Below, piece after piece: positions 1-63,230 of a DNA stretch of 64,000 nucleotides; the stretch's first letter is position 1, and each line of letters starts with the position of its first letter. The notes under the pieces are model-generated. The model was not told the DNA's origin. It ran no database searches and saw only the letters and a list, made by a program, of their open reading frames with translations. Source of the DNA: Corticium candelabrum (taxonomy: Eukaryota; Porifera; Homoscleromorpha; Homosclerophorida; Plakinidae). Position numbers and translations under genes: made by a program. The stretch covers positions 580,001 to 644,000 of the forward strand of contig NC_085090.1 of NCBI RefSeq assembly GCF_963422355.1. The letters are read 5' to 3'.

Positions 1-18
1 TCTTTGTTGTTGTTGTAG

Positions 19-3000
19 AAATATGCCAGACACGCTCAGGAAGCTAGTGAAAAGTGGAAACAAAATATGCAGTATTATGCACAAGCACTGACTGATGATG
101 AAAAACTGCAAATCCAGAGGTATTATGAGGCAAAACAGGAAGAGGCACAGAAGCGACAGAAGAGACTTGAAGTGATTACCTAAGATACCTTATTGATTAA
201 TTTCTAGTTTTATTGATTGGTTTACTGGGAGTAGGCTCGTGCACGGAGAGCTAACATGCCTGCTCGTCATTTGAGTGCGTATTCATTTTTTGTAAAGGAT
301 TTTATCTCTATTCATAAATCGACTTATAGTCAACCTGTGGGTATCCTCTTGCTTAGTCAAATCGGTCACTGTTTGTTATTGGTGTGTCTCTTGATAGCGT
401 GAGACGATAAGAGCAGCTGCACAGCAGTGGAATCAAATGAGTGAGGAAGAAAAGGAGGTGAGCAGTTTAGAGTGGAATTGATAGGCAGTGATTGAATTGG
501 CCTTATCACATGATCCTATATTGGTTAGATAGTACCGACGGTTACTTGATTTTGTTTTATTGTTAATTATGTGTATTTATGAATTAATTAATTGATTTTT
601 AAATTTATTAATTATGTAATTAAGTTAATTAACTAATATACTTAATTGAATTATTGGCAGAAAAAGCCACAATTTAGTGTTACTTTCTGCTTGTGAATTT
701 TGCTTTCTAGAAGGAAAGAACAGCACAAGTTTGCGTGAATTCTATATATTACTATGTGAGGCAGAGGACGTCTTACAAAAGATGAATGAATGAATGAATG
801 ATATATTTGATTCACACCAACATAATGGTGTAGTTCCCTCCAGGGGCAATGTAAAAAGAAAGTACAGACATACAAGACACTCACATACAACGACGTCAAA
901 AACCCAAAAGACTTCTATGTGGCTACGTGTTTCTTAATTCTAATTGTATTGTATTATTGATTTTCTGACACTTGTAGTATCATTCCTGATAATATACAAT
1001 GTAATTTATTATTGAGTGAGCATGTAATCACACAGTATGTATGCAGTGTGCATGTGCGTTGTTTAGCATGTCACGTGTTTGTAGTTTGTAAAGTTTGTTA
1101 GTAATCTTGGATTATTTTTCAGCCGTACGTAGACAGTTCAGCTGAAGACAAAATAAGGTATGACAATGAGATGGCTCAGTATGAGAGTGAAAAGCCAGCT
1201 AAACCACCTCGACGACCGCCTACCTCATTTGCTTTGTTTGTCAAAGAGAAGATGTCTAGTGTCCAGGTGAGGTGACGATGACAATAAGTAAACTATCAAA
1301 TAGTCTTGCAGTATGTCAAATATGATCTTTTGAGGGAAGGTTTAATGGCTAACCATCGACCACATTTTTGTATTTCTTTTATAATGGGTTGTCCTAATTA
1401 GTCAATTTGTCTTTGAATGTGATAACAGTATTCTACATGCAGTTGTACTGAATCTTGTTCCAACTATCCAGTTTGCAGATTTATTTGCACTTTACAGCAA
1501 TATTTATCGTTACGACAGTATGTCTCATGGTGCTGTGCTGGATAACCTTGCTCTTGTTGGTACACACTTTCAATTAGATCTTACTTTGGGTTGCCTTTCA
1601 AGTTTATGTAATACTGTTTGAATAAACTCATTTTCATATAGTGTTTTATGGTTATGGACTGTTTGATGTTGAGGCCAGACCAACTAGTTTGTGATGTGTG
1701 GATATTTTAAGTAAAAACGGGACCAACTAATGGAAATAAATGAATAACTACGTAACGTTTTGAGCGAGCAGTTTTTGTTGTGCTGTCTACAAGCCTCTGA
1801 GATAAAATATGGACACTAAAACGATGATGCAAATGATGAAACTTTTGAAAACAATTGCAGAAACAGGCTCTCAACTCGTAGGGTACTTGTAGAATGTATG
1901 TATACTGCAGCAGACACATCATTGCGCATGCATACATCAGTTTATTTTTTATTTTGGTGATGCTCAAACACTGGATTGGTAAATTTTGGAAAAGAATCTT
2001 GCTTTGATAATTAGTTACTTTTCGTTAGAGTTTTTGCTGTAGCTTGTTCTATCTCAATTTTATTTTAGGTAACTTACTAACATTAAAATACGTACACACA
2101 CTTATATTATTCTAATAAATGGTTGTGCTGTATGAATTAGTTGTAGTTGTGTGCTGAGTATTACTAAAGCTGGCTAGCTGGGTTCACAATATGCTTTGCT
2201 TACCTTTATAGTTGTCCAGTAAACTGCCGGTTCCTGCATTCTGCTGCATGAACGTGTTGCCCTGCTGCAGTCTCTGTTCACAAAATCTGTTGTTATTTCT
2301 TATGCTACTTTTTCTTTGGTGTCTTTTTGTCTGGCTCTCAAGGCCTAGGCAATTACCCATATAAATAGCATGACGACTTGGTTTTAATGTTAGCCTATGA
2401 TTGGTCCAACTTCAGCATCAGCTCACGACTTGCGTCCAGATAGTAAGTTTCTTGGTACTTGGAGTGTGTTATTAACCCTAGGCATAGTGAGGGTTATAGT
2501 AGTCGTCTCACCGGAAGTAGCGACTTGACGGAAATACCGACTTGACGGAAACGACCATGTAAACGACTTTAGAATGTATAGCATGCGTTCACGGGTACAG
2601 TGTAGGCTCGTGTAATCTTGACATTATCACATATGGGTTGTTGGAGCTTGTCTACTGTCTGTTCCCCATAAGTGTGAACTTTGATATCTCCGCTGTTCTG
2701 TGGACTTTCGCGATGATCTCGGTATCAGTACAGTGTAGGAATGGCTATAGGTCTGGCATGTCTGTTTACCAAATTATCTGAGCCCTTCCTACAAAGGAAA
2801 CAGAAGGATAATACTTTTGCATATCAAAGACAAATGGGTGGAGCAATGGTTATCATCTAATTATTTTGTAAGACCAACGGATCAGCAACTGGAACCATGA
2901 AAATTGGCATAACATGGTCCAACTGGAGCAGCTCTCGTCTAGGGCTCAGCACTGTTAGTGCTCCCTTTCATTCTTGCTGTAGCAATTTTTTCACAATTTG

Positions 3001-3251
3001 TTTACCTTTTATTTTATATGAGTGGGGTGCTGCTGGTTGCTGCTGTTGTGAAATGTCAACAGCACGTACTGTGAACCTAAGAGTGAAATTTTAGAGACTC
3101 GTTATTGATTATGGCTGTTTCAATAATTTGCAGGGTTCGAGCATTCAACAGGTGGCAGAGCAGTGGAGAAACATGACAGATGAAGAAAAGAAGGTCAGAG
3201 TTTGTTGTGTATAATTTAAATTCTAGTTACAAGCAATATTATTATTATTAA

Positions 3252-3296
<45 letters not shown>

Positions 3297-3881
3297 GTGT
3301 CTCTATGCCCCTCCATAATGGGCAAGTGGGGTCTTTACCCCCATTTGGGCGCCCACCAACCCGGCAGGTGAGCCCAACAGGGTACATGTTTCTGTGCAGT
3401 CCATACGGCGATCAGTGACTAGCCAATTCGATATAGATTGCAGGCATTACGGTGACCGCAAACATCGGGACAGCACGCCTTATGTGTCGCTATGCCCTCC
3501 ATAATGGGCAAGTGGGGTCTTTACCCCCATCTGGGCGCCCACCAACCCGGCTGGTGTGCCCAGCGGGGTACATGTTTCCGTGTAGTCCATACGGCAATCA
3601 ATGACTAGCCAATTTGATATAGATTGCAAGCATTACGGTGACCACGAACTCGTGGACAGCATGCCTAGTGGATATCAACAACCACCAGGAAAGCACTGAA
3701 CGTCATTGTCAACGGACCGTTCGCCAGACCACAGAAACTCCCCAACGACTGAAATGAGTCATAGTCTCATGGATAAAGCTAGAGAAACATGAGAAAGAAA
3801 GACAGACAAGTTTCATATTTACTATCGTCACTAGGGTTTGAACCCCCAAACCATGGAGTGGTAGCCATTGTCGCTAACCAC

Positions 3882-3916
<35 letters not shown>

Positions 3917-5117
3917 TACATCGTGTACTGTTGAGTAGTTGCCAACCAGGTTTTCAATGCAAGATGGTTGTTGAGATTAGAAGTAAATTTGCATTTTCGT
4001 AATACTATCAACATTAGCTGGTTTAAAACTTCATTGCATAAAATGACAATTTCTGTTTGGCGGACACATTGTATGTAGCTAAAAATTACATGTCTGTTAC
4101 TGTAGCAGTTTAAGGATATCGATCATATTAGCTAGACTGGGTAATTTCTCCTATTGTTGAGTGTGTCAAGTAGTTTGACAGGGTGTCATGTTGTCATCAT
4201 ATTGTCGGTTTGTTTATATTCGTGAAACTAAAAACTTAAACACTTACATACATATACCAATATGGAGTGACTCTAATGATTACTACTGTCATGTTGGGTC
4301 CATCCAAAATATATTTCTGTTTCTGTTGCGTGATGAACCCTTTGTGTGAAAATTAGAAGTTTTGACTAATGATGTATCTGCATATGTTCAACTTTCTTCT
4401 TCGTCTGAAACCTAAGATGATAAGTTTGTGACGCTGTGTGTGGAGGTCTGGTGTGTCTCTGCATGCCTTCTCTCACAAAGACTCATTCAGACTTGTGAGC
4501 ATTCAAAGCCCATTTCATACCTGCACAAGGCAGAGATAGGAATACAAGTTATTTTAGGATCTGGTTGCAAAGTGTTACTTATTGTTGGATCTTTGAAGAA
4601 CTGTTGAGAACATCTTGACTGTTATTGCTTTCACAGAATATTTGAAGTTTGTGTACAGTACAACTCTTAAGCCCGGTTCACAATATGACGTCGACGCTCA
4701 GCTGAGCGTCAAACTTCAAAGAAACCGCCTCGACGTCAGCGGCATCCTTTGATGTTGACGCCGACGTCGACGCTGGAATAGGATTCATTTCTATTATTAT
4801 TGACGTCGACGTCGGCGTCAATATTGTGAACCATGCTTTAGGTTTGTATAGTACTGTGCATCTCATCTACAGATTAAATATTTCATAGTGTTCATGCCCA
4901 AACAGTGTAACTCTCTAATTTCTTGCTGGCTGGCCGCCTCTTATTGTTTAGCTTGGTGACTGGAACAAATATCTTTGGACTGGTCTTATGATCGTTGTAA
5001 CTTTATGTCATTACTGATTAGAACTGTTTGTTTCAGGGTTACAAAGATATGGCTGCAGGCTTGAGGGAACAATATGAAATGGAAAAAGTTGGCAATGATG
5101 AAAAGCGATCATCATAA
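19..5117 (+). CDS. TFAM-like multi-HMG-box protein, 3' part (first exons lie before the window)
   Basis: Six coding exons in one phase: 19-171, 235-336, 404-457, 1123-1266, 3134-3193, 5037-5117 (TAA). Each is bounded by AG/GT and all introns are phase 0. The first exon resembles the end of HMG box A plus the basic linker of TFAM (AEWQ-like EKWKQNM, then an LTDDEK segment rich in K, R and E). Exons 2-4 form a second box (LSAYSFFVKD ... AAQQWNQMSEEEK ... PYV). Exons 4-6 form a third (PPTSFALFVKE ... VAEQWRNMTDEEKK ... GYKDMA). HMG boxes bend DNA; TFAM packages and transcribes mitochondrial DNA, while HMGB or UBF-like relatives act in the nucleus. The N terminus, which would show a mitochondrial presequence, is outside the window, so location is unknown. 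Exon 2 is the least certain, as another donor lies 4 bases downstream. The HMG-box assignment is firm; TFAM orthology is a suggestion. Confidence 0.83.
1267..3133 (+). other. Intron 4 of the HMG-box gene
   Basis: About 1.9 kb of AT-rich sequence without convincing coding potential. A 65-codon open frame at 2897-3094 has no recognisable motif. A segment near 1660-1820 shares short blocks with one near 20045-20200 in DNAAF1 intron 7 (a GGCCAGACCAA block, and ATAACTACG followed by TTTTGAGC), which suggests a decayed repeat family. Confidence 0.5.
3240..3296. repeat. (ATT)n microsatellite
   Basis: About 55 bp of ATT/TTA repeat directly next to the SINE that follows. A second (ATT)n tract lies on the other side of that SINE at 3882-3914. 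The element therefore either inserted into the repeat or brought it along as a tail. Confidence 0.9.
3296..3883 (-). mobile_element. tRNA-derived SINE (family 2), minus orientation, with an internal tandem duplication
   Basis: Read on the minus strand, the head at 3883-3825 resembles the tRNA part of a pol III SINE: an A-box-like GTGGTTAGCGACAATGG followed by a B-box-like GGGTTCAAACCC. The body follows. The distal part of about 185 bp is present twice (3296-3480 and 3481-3662, diverged copies), both containing CATAATGGGCAAGTGGGG. A second member without the head lies at 17394-17710 in plus orientation. The element sits in intron 5 of the HMG-box gene between ATT microsatellites. There is no coding capacity, as expected for a SINE. 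Confidence 0.7.
4667..4840. mobile_element. Short Harbinger-type MITE with TTA target duplication
   Basis: A 168-bp element (4670-4837) flanked by TTA on both sides. The imperfect terminal inverted repeats are AGCCCGGTTCACAATAT on the left and AGCATGGTTCACAATAT as the reverse complement of the right. The inside is made largely of GACGTC/GACGTCGACG blocks, so much of it is self-complementary. A TWA target duplication is typical of PIF/Harbinger transposons. It lies in intron 5 of the HMG-box gene. Confidence 0.75.
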
Positions 5118-5993
5118 TTGTGGTTGGCATGCTGTATGTTCCTGCAAATGATACTTGTATGCTGAGACATTCACAGTTTTCAAAAGTGGGATCATCATGA
5201 TTGCCCTTGTATTGCCAAATTAGAGTTGCCATATAGTGCAGTGTGTTTTAAAAAGGTTGATGGTGTTGGCAATATTTAGTGGCTCATTTCGATGCATGTA
5301 TGAGAACTTACATTTTATAAGGAAATCGTTTGATCGTTTTGGAAATGTTGGGGTTTTGTCGTAAGTTCTGTTTGTATGTTATACTACTGTGGTTGGTTTT
5401 GTATTAGGTGGTGAGTTTTAATCGTTTATGCTATTACAAGCTGCAATATGGACAGGACCTAGGCCTTCTAGTTTCTTTCATGCCCCATGTGAGTGCAGCC
5501 TTGAGCTCTATAGTTCTGCGTTAGAGAACATGGCTATGAAATTTAGTTATGAAAAGTTTTTATTGGTATGGGTCATGAGTTTTGTCAAAATGCGAAGCTA
5601 CCTGAAAGGAGACTAATCATGAACTGAGGTGTAGATTTTATTTTTAATGATAATTAGGTGTTTGCTTCCTTGGAGTTATCACAAACGTAGCCTTAGCATT
5701 AGAAAAGTTGTTCTTTTAATTTTATTGTTTGCTATGCAAAAACTTTACTGAATCTACTATCGGTCTTCTGTCTGTGTGCGTACATTGCTGTGCATGACAT
5801 ACCACTACAGTGTACATAGCGTACAGTTCTGTCCACAGTCAGTGTACAGTATGCTGACGGTCTGGATCCCGAGCAGAGCGCAGAATGCAATCCTTTCAGC
5901 TCCGCCATCATACACTTCCGGCCTCGAAACACTATACGAATGTCGTGCACGTGGGCAGATACCCGTTGTCCAGACATCAGTAGATAGTCGAAA
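5118..5993. other. Intergenic region with the probable promoter of the oxygenase gene
   Basis: This holds the 3' UTR of the HMG-box gene, where I saw no perfect AATAAA, and the upstream region of the oxygenase. An ETS/GABP-like CACTTCCGG lies at about 5913-5921, some 75 bp before the oxygenase ATG. That is a common position for housekeeping promoters, but the assignment is only by motif. Confidence 0.35.
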
Positions 5994-6986
5994 ATGGCGT
6001 CTCTACCAGTCGTGGATCTCTCATGTGACGACAGGAAAGCATCCTCCAAGGTTGTAGAAGCAATGCAGACAGTTGGCTTCGTGCTGCTCGAGAATGTGCC
6101 ACATTTCGACGAAAAACTCGTTTTCAATGCTACTGAGTGGTTCTTCAACTTGTCAGACGAGACGAAATTTTGTGTAACGAGAAAGAAATGGAACAAGCGA
6201 GCAAAATCTGTTTACCGCGGTTACTTTCCGGTTGATGACACATCAATTTCATACAAAGAAGGATACGAATTTGGTCCCGAGATATCAGCGGATAATCCAG
6301 AGCTGGTGACGGCGTCTCCATTTATTGAACACAACGTATGGCCAGAGAGGAAGGAGGGTGAAGATGAAGAAGCATTTGTCATATTCAAACAGACGATTAG
6401 ATCACAATACAAAGCCGTGTTTGATGCATCTGTTAATTTCATGCGTTTGTTGGCGTTGGGTTTGGGTTTGAAGGAGAATTTCTTTGATCACTTGTTTATT
6501 CCCAACACTCTCTCTACTCTTCGTCTGCTCTGCTATCCTCCTCGTCCTGGACCACCACCAGCCGATGCAGTCTGTGATGACGGTACAGTGCTCTACTGCA
6601 ATGACCATGCAGATGTTGGCATCATGACTATGGTGACAACTTTTAATAAGCCAGGTCTGCAGATCAAAAGTCCTGATGGGAACTGGTTAGATATTCAGTC
6701 TCCTCCTGGGAGTGTTATTGTCAACTTGGGGGAGATGCTGTCAGAAATGTCTGGCAACAATATCAAGGCAACTCATCACAGGGTGGTCGACACGGGAGGA
6801 ATGAGACATTCTTGTGCTTTCTTCTTGGAGCCGGGATACTTTGCACGTATGCCTAGATCATTGCCCCTCCCTGACCAACAGGGTGAAAGAAAGAAGAGTG
6901 AAGACAAGATGGAGTTCTTCGAGTTTGGGCCTCTTTTACGAGAGAGGCTCAAGAGAAATACAGAATTTGGTGATGACTGGATATGA
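5994..6986 (+). CDS. 2-oxoglutarate/Fe(II)-dependent dioxygenase, isopenicillin-N-synthase-like, intronless
   Basis: A complete 330-residue open frame with a good start context (AAAATGG). The N-terminal DIOX_N part starts with LPVVDLS and VGFVLLENVP. The C-terminal double-stranded beta-helix carries the iron ligands His205 and Asp207 (in NDHADVG) and His262 (in THHRV), and the 2-oxoglutarate-binding pair Arg271/Ser273 (RHS). Length and motif order match the plant/fungal/bacterial IPNS-like superfamily. Members hydroxylate, desaturate or cyclise small molecules in the cytosol; the substrate here cannot be read from sequence. It is the only intronless gene among intron-rich neighbours, which could reflect retroposition, transfer or simple intron loss. 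The catalytic residues are intact, so it is probably functional. Confidence 0.93.
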   Translation: MASLPVVDLSCDDRKASSKVVEAMQTVGFVLLENVPHFDEKLVFNATEWFFNLSDETKFCVTRKKWNKRAKSVYRGYFPVDDTSISYKEGYEFGPEISADNPELVTASPFIEHNVWPERKEGEDEEAFVIFKQTIRSQYKAVFDASVNFMRLLALGLGLKENFFDHLFIPNTLSTLRLLCYPPRPGPPPADAVCDDGTVLYCNDHADVGIMTMVTTFNKPGLQIKSPDGNWLDIQSPPGSVIVNLGEMLSEMSGNNIKATHHRVVDTGGMRHSCAFFLEPGYFARMPRSLPLPDQQGERKKSEDKMEFFEFGPLLRERLKRNTEFGDDWI

Positions 6987-7099
6987 GCAAAGCAAATCAA
7001 CTTTGTATTTTTATTATGGATATTGAGTGTTTGCACAGATTCTGAAATGTTCCTAAAGGCATGAGTGTATAAATTACATGTTGTCTGCAGCCCCACTGT

Positions 7100-7105
7100 A
7101 ATAAA
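7100..7105 (+). terminator. Polyadenylation signal AATAAA of the oxygenase gene
   Basis: A canonical AATAAA 114 bp after the oxygenase stop codon. Between it and the RPS11 stop at 7509, which reads the opposite way, there is no gene; both genes end in this gap. Confidence 0.7.
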
Positions 7106-7508
7106 TATTTTCAGTTGGCAAAAAGGCCTTGATTCCTAAATCAATGGTGACTGACCCCTTTTCCGATTCCTAATCAATGGTGACCCCTTATTAGAAATGG
7201 AATCAGTGCACCTTGGCATTTCAACAAACAGTATACTGCATCAGCTTTTTGTACCAACTGAGCCAAAGGGTATGCTGTAACTATGCGTAGAAGGCTGAGA
7301 AAATAACACAGCAACGGTCTTGTTGTGTCGCCTACATCTACTGTCTAATAGACAGTAGACTATGAATTATCCTTGGTTACAGCACCGTAGTCACTACAAA
7401 TGGTCTTCCAAAGCCAAAGCTGTTGGCACCTATGACACTGTCGCACAACACAGTTCAGAGAAGATTATTTACTGTAGACAATTTAGAAGCAAGACTACAG
7501 AAGTCGAT

Positions 7509-8339
7509 CTAAAACTTCTTGAACTGTTTCTTTGCCGAACTCGATTTGATAACCTTCAAAACATTGAATCGCACTGTCTTGCTTAGTGGCCTGCACTGAC
7601 CAACAACCACAGTGTCTCCAAGAGCAAGATCCCTAAACAAACATTCACAGTGTTAACAAACACAGCACGGTCCACTAAAAGGTGTACTGTTAATTTACAT
7701 ATATGTACATATATTATTTGTATACTGTAAAGAGCAAAATTATTGCATTTTCTCTCTCAGAGACCATTTCAGGGAGGGGAGTTACTTTTTGTGGTTGAAA
7801 ACAAGGCAAGTGATGGAAATCATGATAGAATCACGTCATGCTGCTTAAGTGGATGAAGAGAAATGACGGTGTTTACCTCAAGCCAATGGCATTCCAGGAT
7901 TGTGTCTGTCAACAGTGAAGGCTGCAAATGACTGTGTGCATCAAGGTCCCCTCCAGAGGGAACGGCATGCTCCAACCTCGAAACATGGAAAAACGGAGTA
8001 TCATGTATACAGCCCCTCCCAGCGTCTCGAATTGGCACGGTATGCAGCAGAGAATGGAGTTGCAAGAGCTGCTAGGCGTTTCAGCAGTGTACTAGTTCAC
8101 TGCTACATTTGTCACACCGAAACGACGTTCACTAACACATAACTTTCTGGTGACCACGCATACTGTACACACAGCGGGATTACACCCATTTTATTGACGG
8201 AAGTTTTTTGCGCAGAAATTTACCCAATTACAAAAATTGTAAAAATTTGACGAACGCAAAAAAACCCCCCTTTACAGTAGTTTAATTAAATGATGGTCAT
8301 TTGCACAAAGCTTGTCTATTCGTGAATGTATAATACAAA

Positions 8340-8413
<74 letters not shown>

Positions 8414-9765
8414 TATATATTTTATTTTACTCTCCATGACAGACCAAATGTAGCCTGTCCAAAACCATATATATATATATATATATAGTTTCGCGTCATC
8501 CTCTTCCTACGAGTGATACAGCACAGACACAAAACTAAATATGTAGTTTGTATGGCCGAATTAAGAGGTGGACAAATTGTAAGAAAGTCAGTGACAACCA
8601 AAGCAACAACATACCGTACGTTGTTTTCAAAACATTTACAAATCATCAGCAACTGGTTCACTAGCTACAGGGTTTCTCAACACTTCCATACATTCTTACA
8701 TTCAACATCATTGCAGTACTTAATTAAATCATAAAGATTGATCATTCTGTTTGGAGAAATTAAGGTGGCACTAAGTTCAGAGAATAGATTGCAATACTGT
8801 CTGATTGAGCCTCACCAATCATCACAACTGAATCTAGCAGTTGTAACATTGACGACCGTGGAGCCAGTCAATCTGCTTGGCGTACGCACTGTTGAAAAAA
8901 ACTGTCATGCTGCATATTTACATCACAAATATGGTCGATCCACATTAACAGGCATTCATGCATTTGGATCTCCACACTATAGTCTATTAGATGGCAATGA
9001 CTATGACCAAATAATTCGAGGCAACTCAAATATTGGCTCTTTACATTGCTTGCCCCAACTCTCCTAACTTGGTTACTAGCTCTCATGCTGCCACATTTCC
9101 TCCACACATACCAATATCAAGTCAAGACATACAGTAGGTATTAGCAGACGACCACATTTCGGACAGCATCCCTACTAATTAACATGACCATTAACAACCC
9201 ATTTATATACAACACAGTTTCACATCCACCTACAATCCAAAACCCTGACAAACAAGCAAAAACTAACTAAGTAAACAGCTTTAGCTAACTAATTACAAAA
9301 TTCAATCAAAATCAATAAATACAGTAATCTTAACTCTAACCCTAGGATCCTAAATACGTGCCATACCTGAAACAAGGTGAACAATGTACGGACATGGTCT
9401 TGTGTCTCTTCTCGTATCGATTATATTTCTTGATATAATGAAGATAATCACGACGTATGACGATTGTTCTCTTCATTTTCATCTTCGCCACCACTCCGCT
9501 CAGGATACGGCCTCGAATGCTCACGTTGCCCGTAAATGGGCATTTCTTGTCGATATACGTGCCCTCGACGGCTTCGCGTGGAGTCTTGAATCCTAGGCCA
9601 ACATTTCTCACATACCGCTGCTCCTTCTTGACCGCTTGTTCTAGGAGACGCTTCTTGTTTTGAAATACTGGCTGCTGCTTCTGATAGGCCTTTTCAGTCT
9701 GAGTAAAAGTAAGAGATTGACTGGATGTTAGGTCGATGAGAGTCAGTCTTACTCACCTGCTCCAT
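7509..9765 (-). CDS. RPS11: 40S ribosomal protein S11 (uS17)
   Basis: Three coding exons on the minus strand: 9765-9757 (MEQ), 9698-9367, and 7632-7509 (TAG). They give 154 residues against 158 in human. Splice sites are canonical and the phases fit. The middle exon has the family's N-terminal AYQKQ segment, the highly conserved [20 protein letters not shown] stretch and the [12 protein letters not shown] stretch. The last exon carries the [20 protein letters not shown] region and ends KKQFKKF. The protein is part of the small ribosomal subunit, binds 18S rRNA and acts in the cytosol. The gene is head-to-head with DNAAF1 and tail-to-tail with the oxygenase. Intron 2 (7633-9366) holds a mobile-element remnant and TA/T tracts. 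The nine-base first coding exon, just after ATG, is typical of ribosomal protein genes. Confidence 0.97.
7930..8100 (+). pseudogene. Fragment of a mobile-element DNA-binding (helix-turn-helix) domain
   Basis: An open stretch reads [20 protein letters not shown] followed by AARRFS. It resembles the N-terminal helix-turn-helix of transposon or recombinase-associated proteins common in sponges and cnidarians (a 'kYAaENGnaaAarhFs' type motif, recalled as a pattern). It is short, ends in unrelated sequence, and lies in RPS11 intron 2 opposite to the gene, so it is a dead fragment. The rest of this intron up to 9366 contains one more open frame (8738-9067) that I do not recognise. Confidence 0.45.
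8341..8486. repeat. (TA)n, poly-T and (TA)n tracts
   Basis: A (TA)n run at 8341-8374, then a poly-T run of about 35 bases to about 8410, and a second (AT)n run at 8466-8486. All lie in RPS11 intron 2. Confidence 0.95.
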
Positions 9766-10199
9766 GTTTGTCTCCCTTGCTACGCATGTGTGGGTGCCTC
9801 GGAGTACCGTAAGTTCGCAGCTGGTTTTGCAATGGCATTGTCAATTCATAGATCTAAATATAATATTAAATTTTGTATTTTAAATAAATTTGTTATCTGT
9901 ATTTTATATAAACGGTAAAAAATTAGAGTTTGGCTTAATCAATTATTAATTAATTCAACACAAATAATATATAAAAATATTTAAAAATACAATGTAAATG
10001 ACTAATTGTTATATTTTATAAAATTTAATTTGTATTTACTCAAAATTTTATATATTTAAAGTATTGTACTAACTAATGATTTGGGCACTGGTTAGTCACG
10101 TGTCATCGCGGACCTACAGTACTTGTACTGCGCAGGCTTGTTGCCATGGTGCCGCGCCTCCGTCACAACGCCACACTCGAATCTCACACTGTGTTGAAA
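9766..10199. promoter_or_regulatory. Head-to-head promoter region of RPS11 and DNAAF1, with an X-box-like site
   Basis: About 435 bp separates the two start codons. The RPS11 side (9850-10070) is very AT-rich. The DNAAF1 side (10090-10199) is GC-richer. At about 10139-10152 it has GTTGCCATGGTGCC: the left half matches an RFX X-box (GTTGCC) and the right half is imperfect. RFX factors control ciliary genes in animals and DNAAF1 is a ciliary gene, so the site is plausible but unproven. Confidence 0.45.
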
Positions 10200-32543
<22,344 letters not shown>

Positions 32544-32564
32544 ATGAGACTGGAATGGTTGGTG

Positions 32565-32570
32565 AATAAA
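32565..32570 (+). terminator. Polyadenylation signal AATAAA of DNAAF1
   Basis: AATAAA 22 bp after the DNAAF1 stop. The convergent XRCC4 gene's own signal lies about 280 bp further on. Confidence 0.75.
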
Positions 32571-32845
32571 ACTCAATTATTCATGTTGTTGCAGTCATTT
32601 TGTGGTCTACCTCCCAATACATAATATTTTTGTGCTGCTGTAGTTCCAGTATGTACTTTGTGTATCTACTTCCAATATAATATAGAAATTTAGAGGAAGG
32701 ATGTATTGATAATAGTGATTGTCGTATAATAGGTTCTTCATTGGAATCATCATCCCTGCTTTATGGCAACAATGTCTTCATTAAACTAAGATTTAATTTA
32801 ATTATTAATCAAGTCGCACACTCAAGTACTACAACAAGTCATAAA

Positions 32846-32851
32846 TTTATT
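32846..32851 (-). terminator. Polyadenylation signal AATAAA of XRCC4 (minus strand)
   Basis: TTTATT on the plus strand, read as AATAAA on the minus strand, 58 bp after the XRCC4 stop codon. Confidence 0.65.
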
Positions 32852-32908
32852 GTCACATTTAACTTGCAATTGTAAGCACAACAGCAGCAGCAGAAAGTTT
32901 TAAAATGT

Positions 32909-41281
<8,373 letters not shown>

Positions 41282-41611
41282 ACTGTCCCGGATATCTTAC
41301 CCGCCTGACCTTATGTGTGCGCATGTGCACTGTTTCTCTTACTTCGAAGACTGTGAAGCATCGAAAGACACACGTCTGAACGGAAGGTGAGGATACAAGA
41401 CGTTTTTGTCATCGAATTACAACCTCGTCATCAACTGTTCCTAGTAAACAGTGTATCTGTGCGTCGCGACTTAGGTACGTGTTGTTTACAACTGTTATGT
41501 CTCTCGTATTGTGTTGTGTGTGTGTGACAAGGTGAATAGTCGTTCTTACTGACATGTCTGAAAACGTTCTTCTATTTCATTCTATTTCTCATGATATTAC
41601 TCTCGTTTAGA
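41282..41611. promoter_or_regulatory. Head-to-head promoter of XRCC4 and the ankyrin-ROCO gene
   Basis: Only 330 bp lies between the two ATG codons. The plus-strand gene appears to have a 5' UTR exon ending at about 41472 (TTAG then GTACGTG) and an intron to 41610 (TCTCGTTTAG acceptor). The shared upstream region is therefore under 200 bp. No TATA box is obvious. Confidence 0.5.

Positions 41612-63230
<21,619 letters not shown>

Noticed and set aside
3240..3920. CRISPR-like direct repeats
   Set aside because: Only two 185-bp diverged units without spacers of constant length; they are SINE tails in an animal genome. No CRISPR array exists here.
5776..6057. Open frame overlapping the oxygenase start in another phase
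   Set aside because: No motif, and it overlaps the start of a well-supported gene; it would be promoter or 5' UTR sequence.
7633..9366. Box C/D snoRNA in RPS11 intron 2, as some animals have in ribosomal protein genes
   Set aside because: I found TGATGA-like words but no matching D box and terminal stem at proper spacing.
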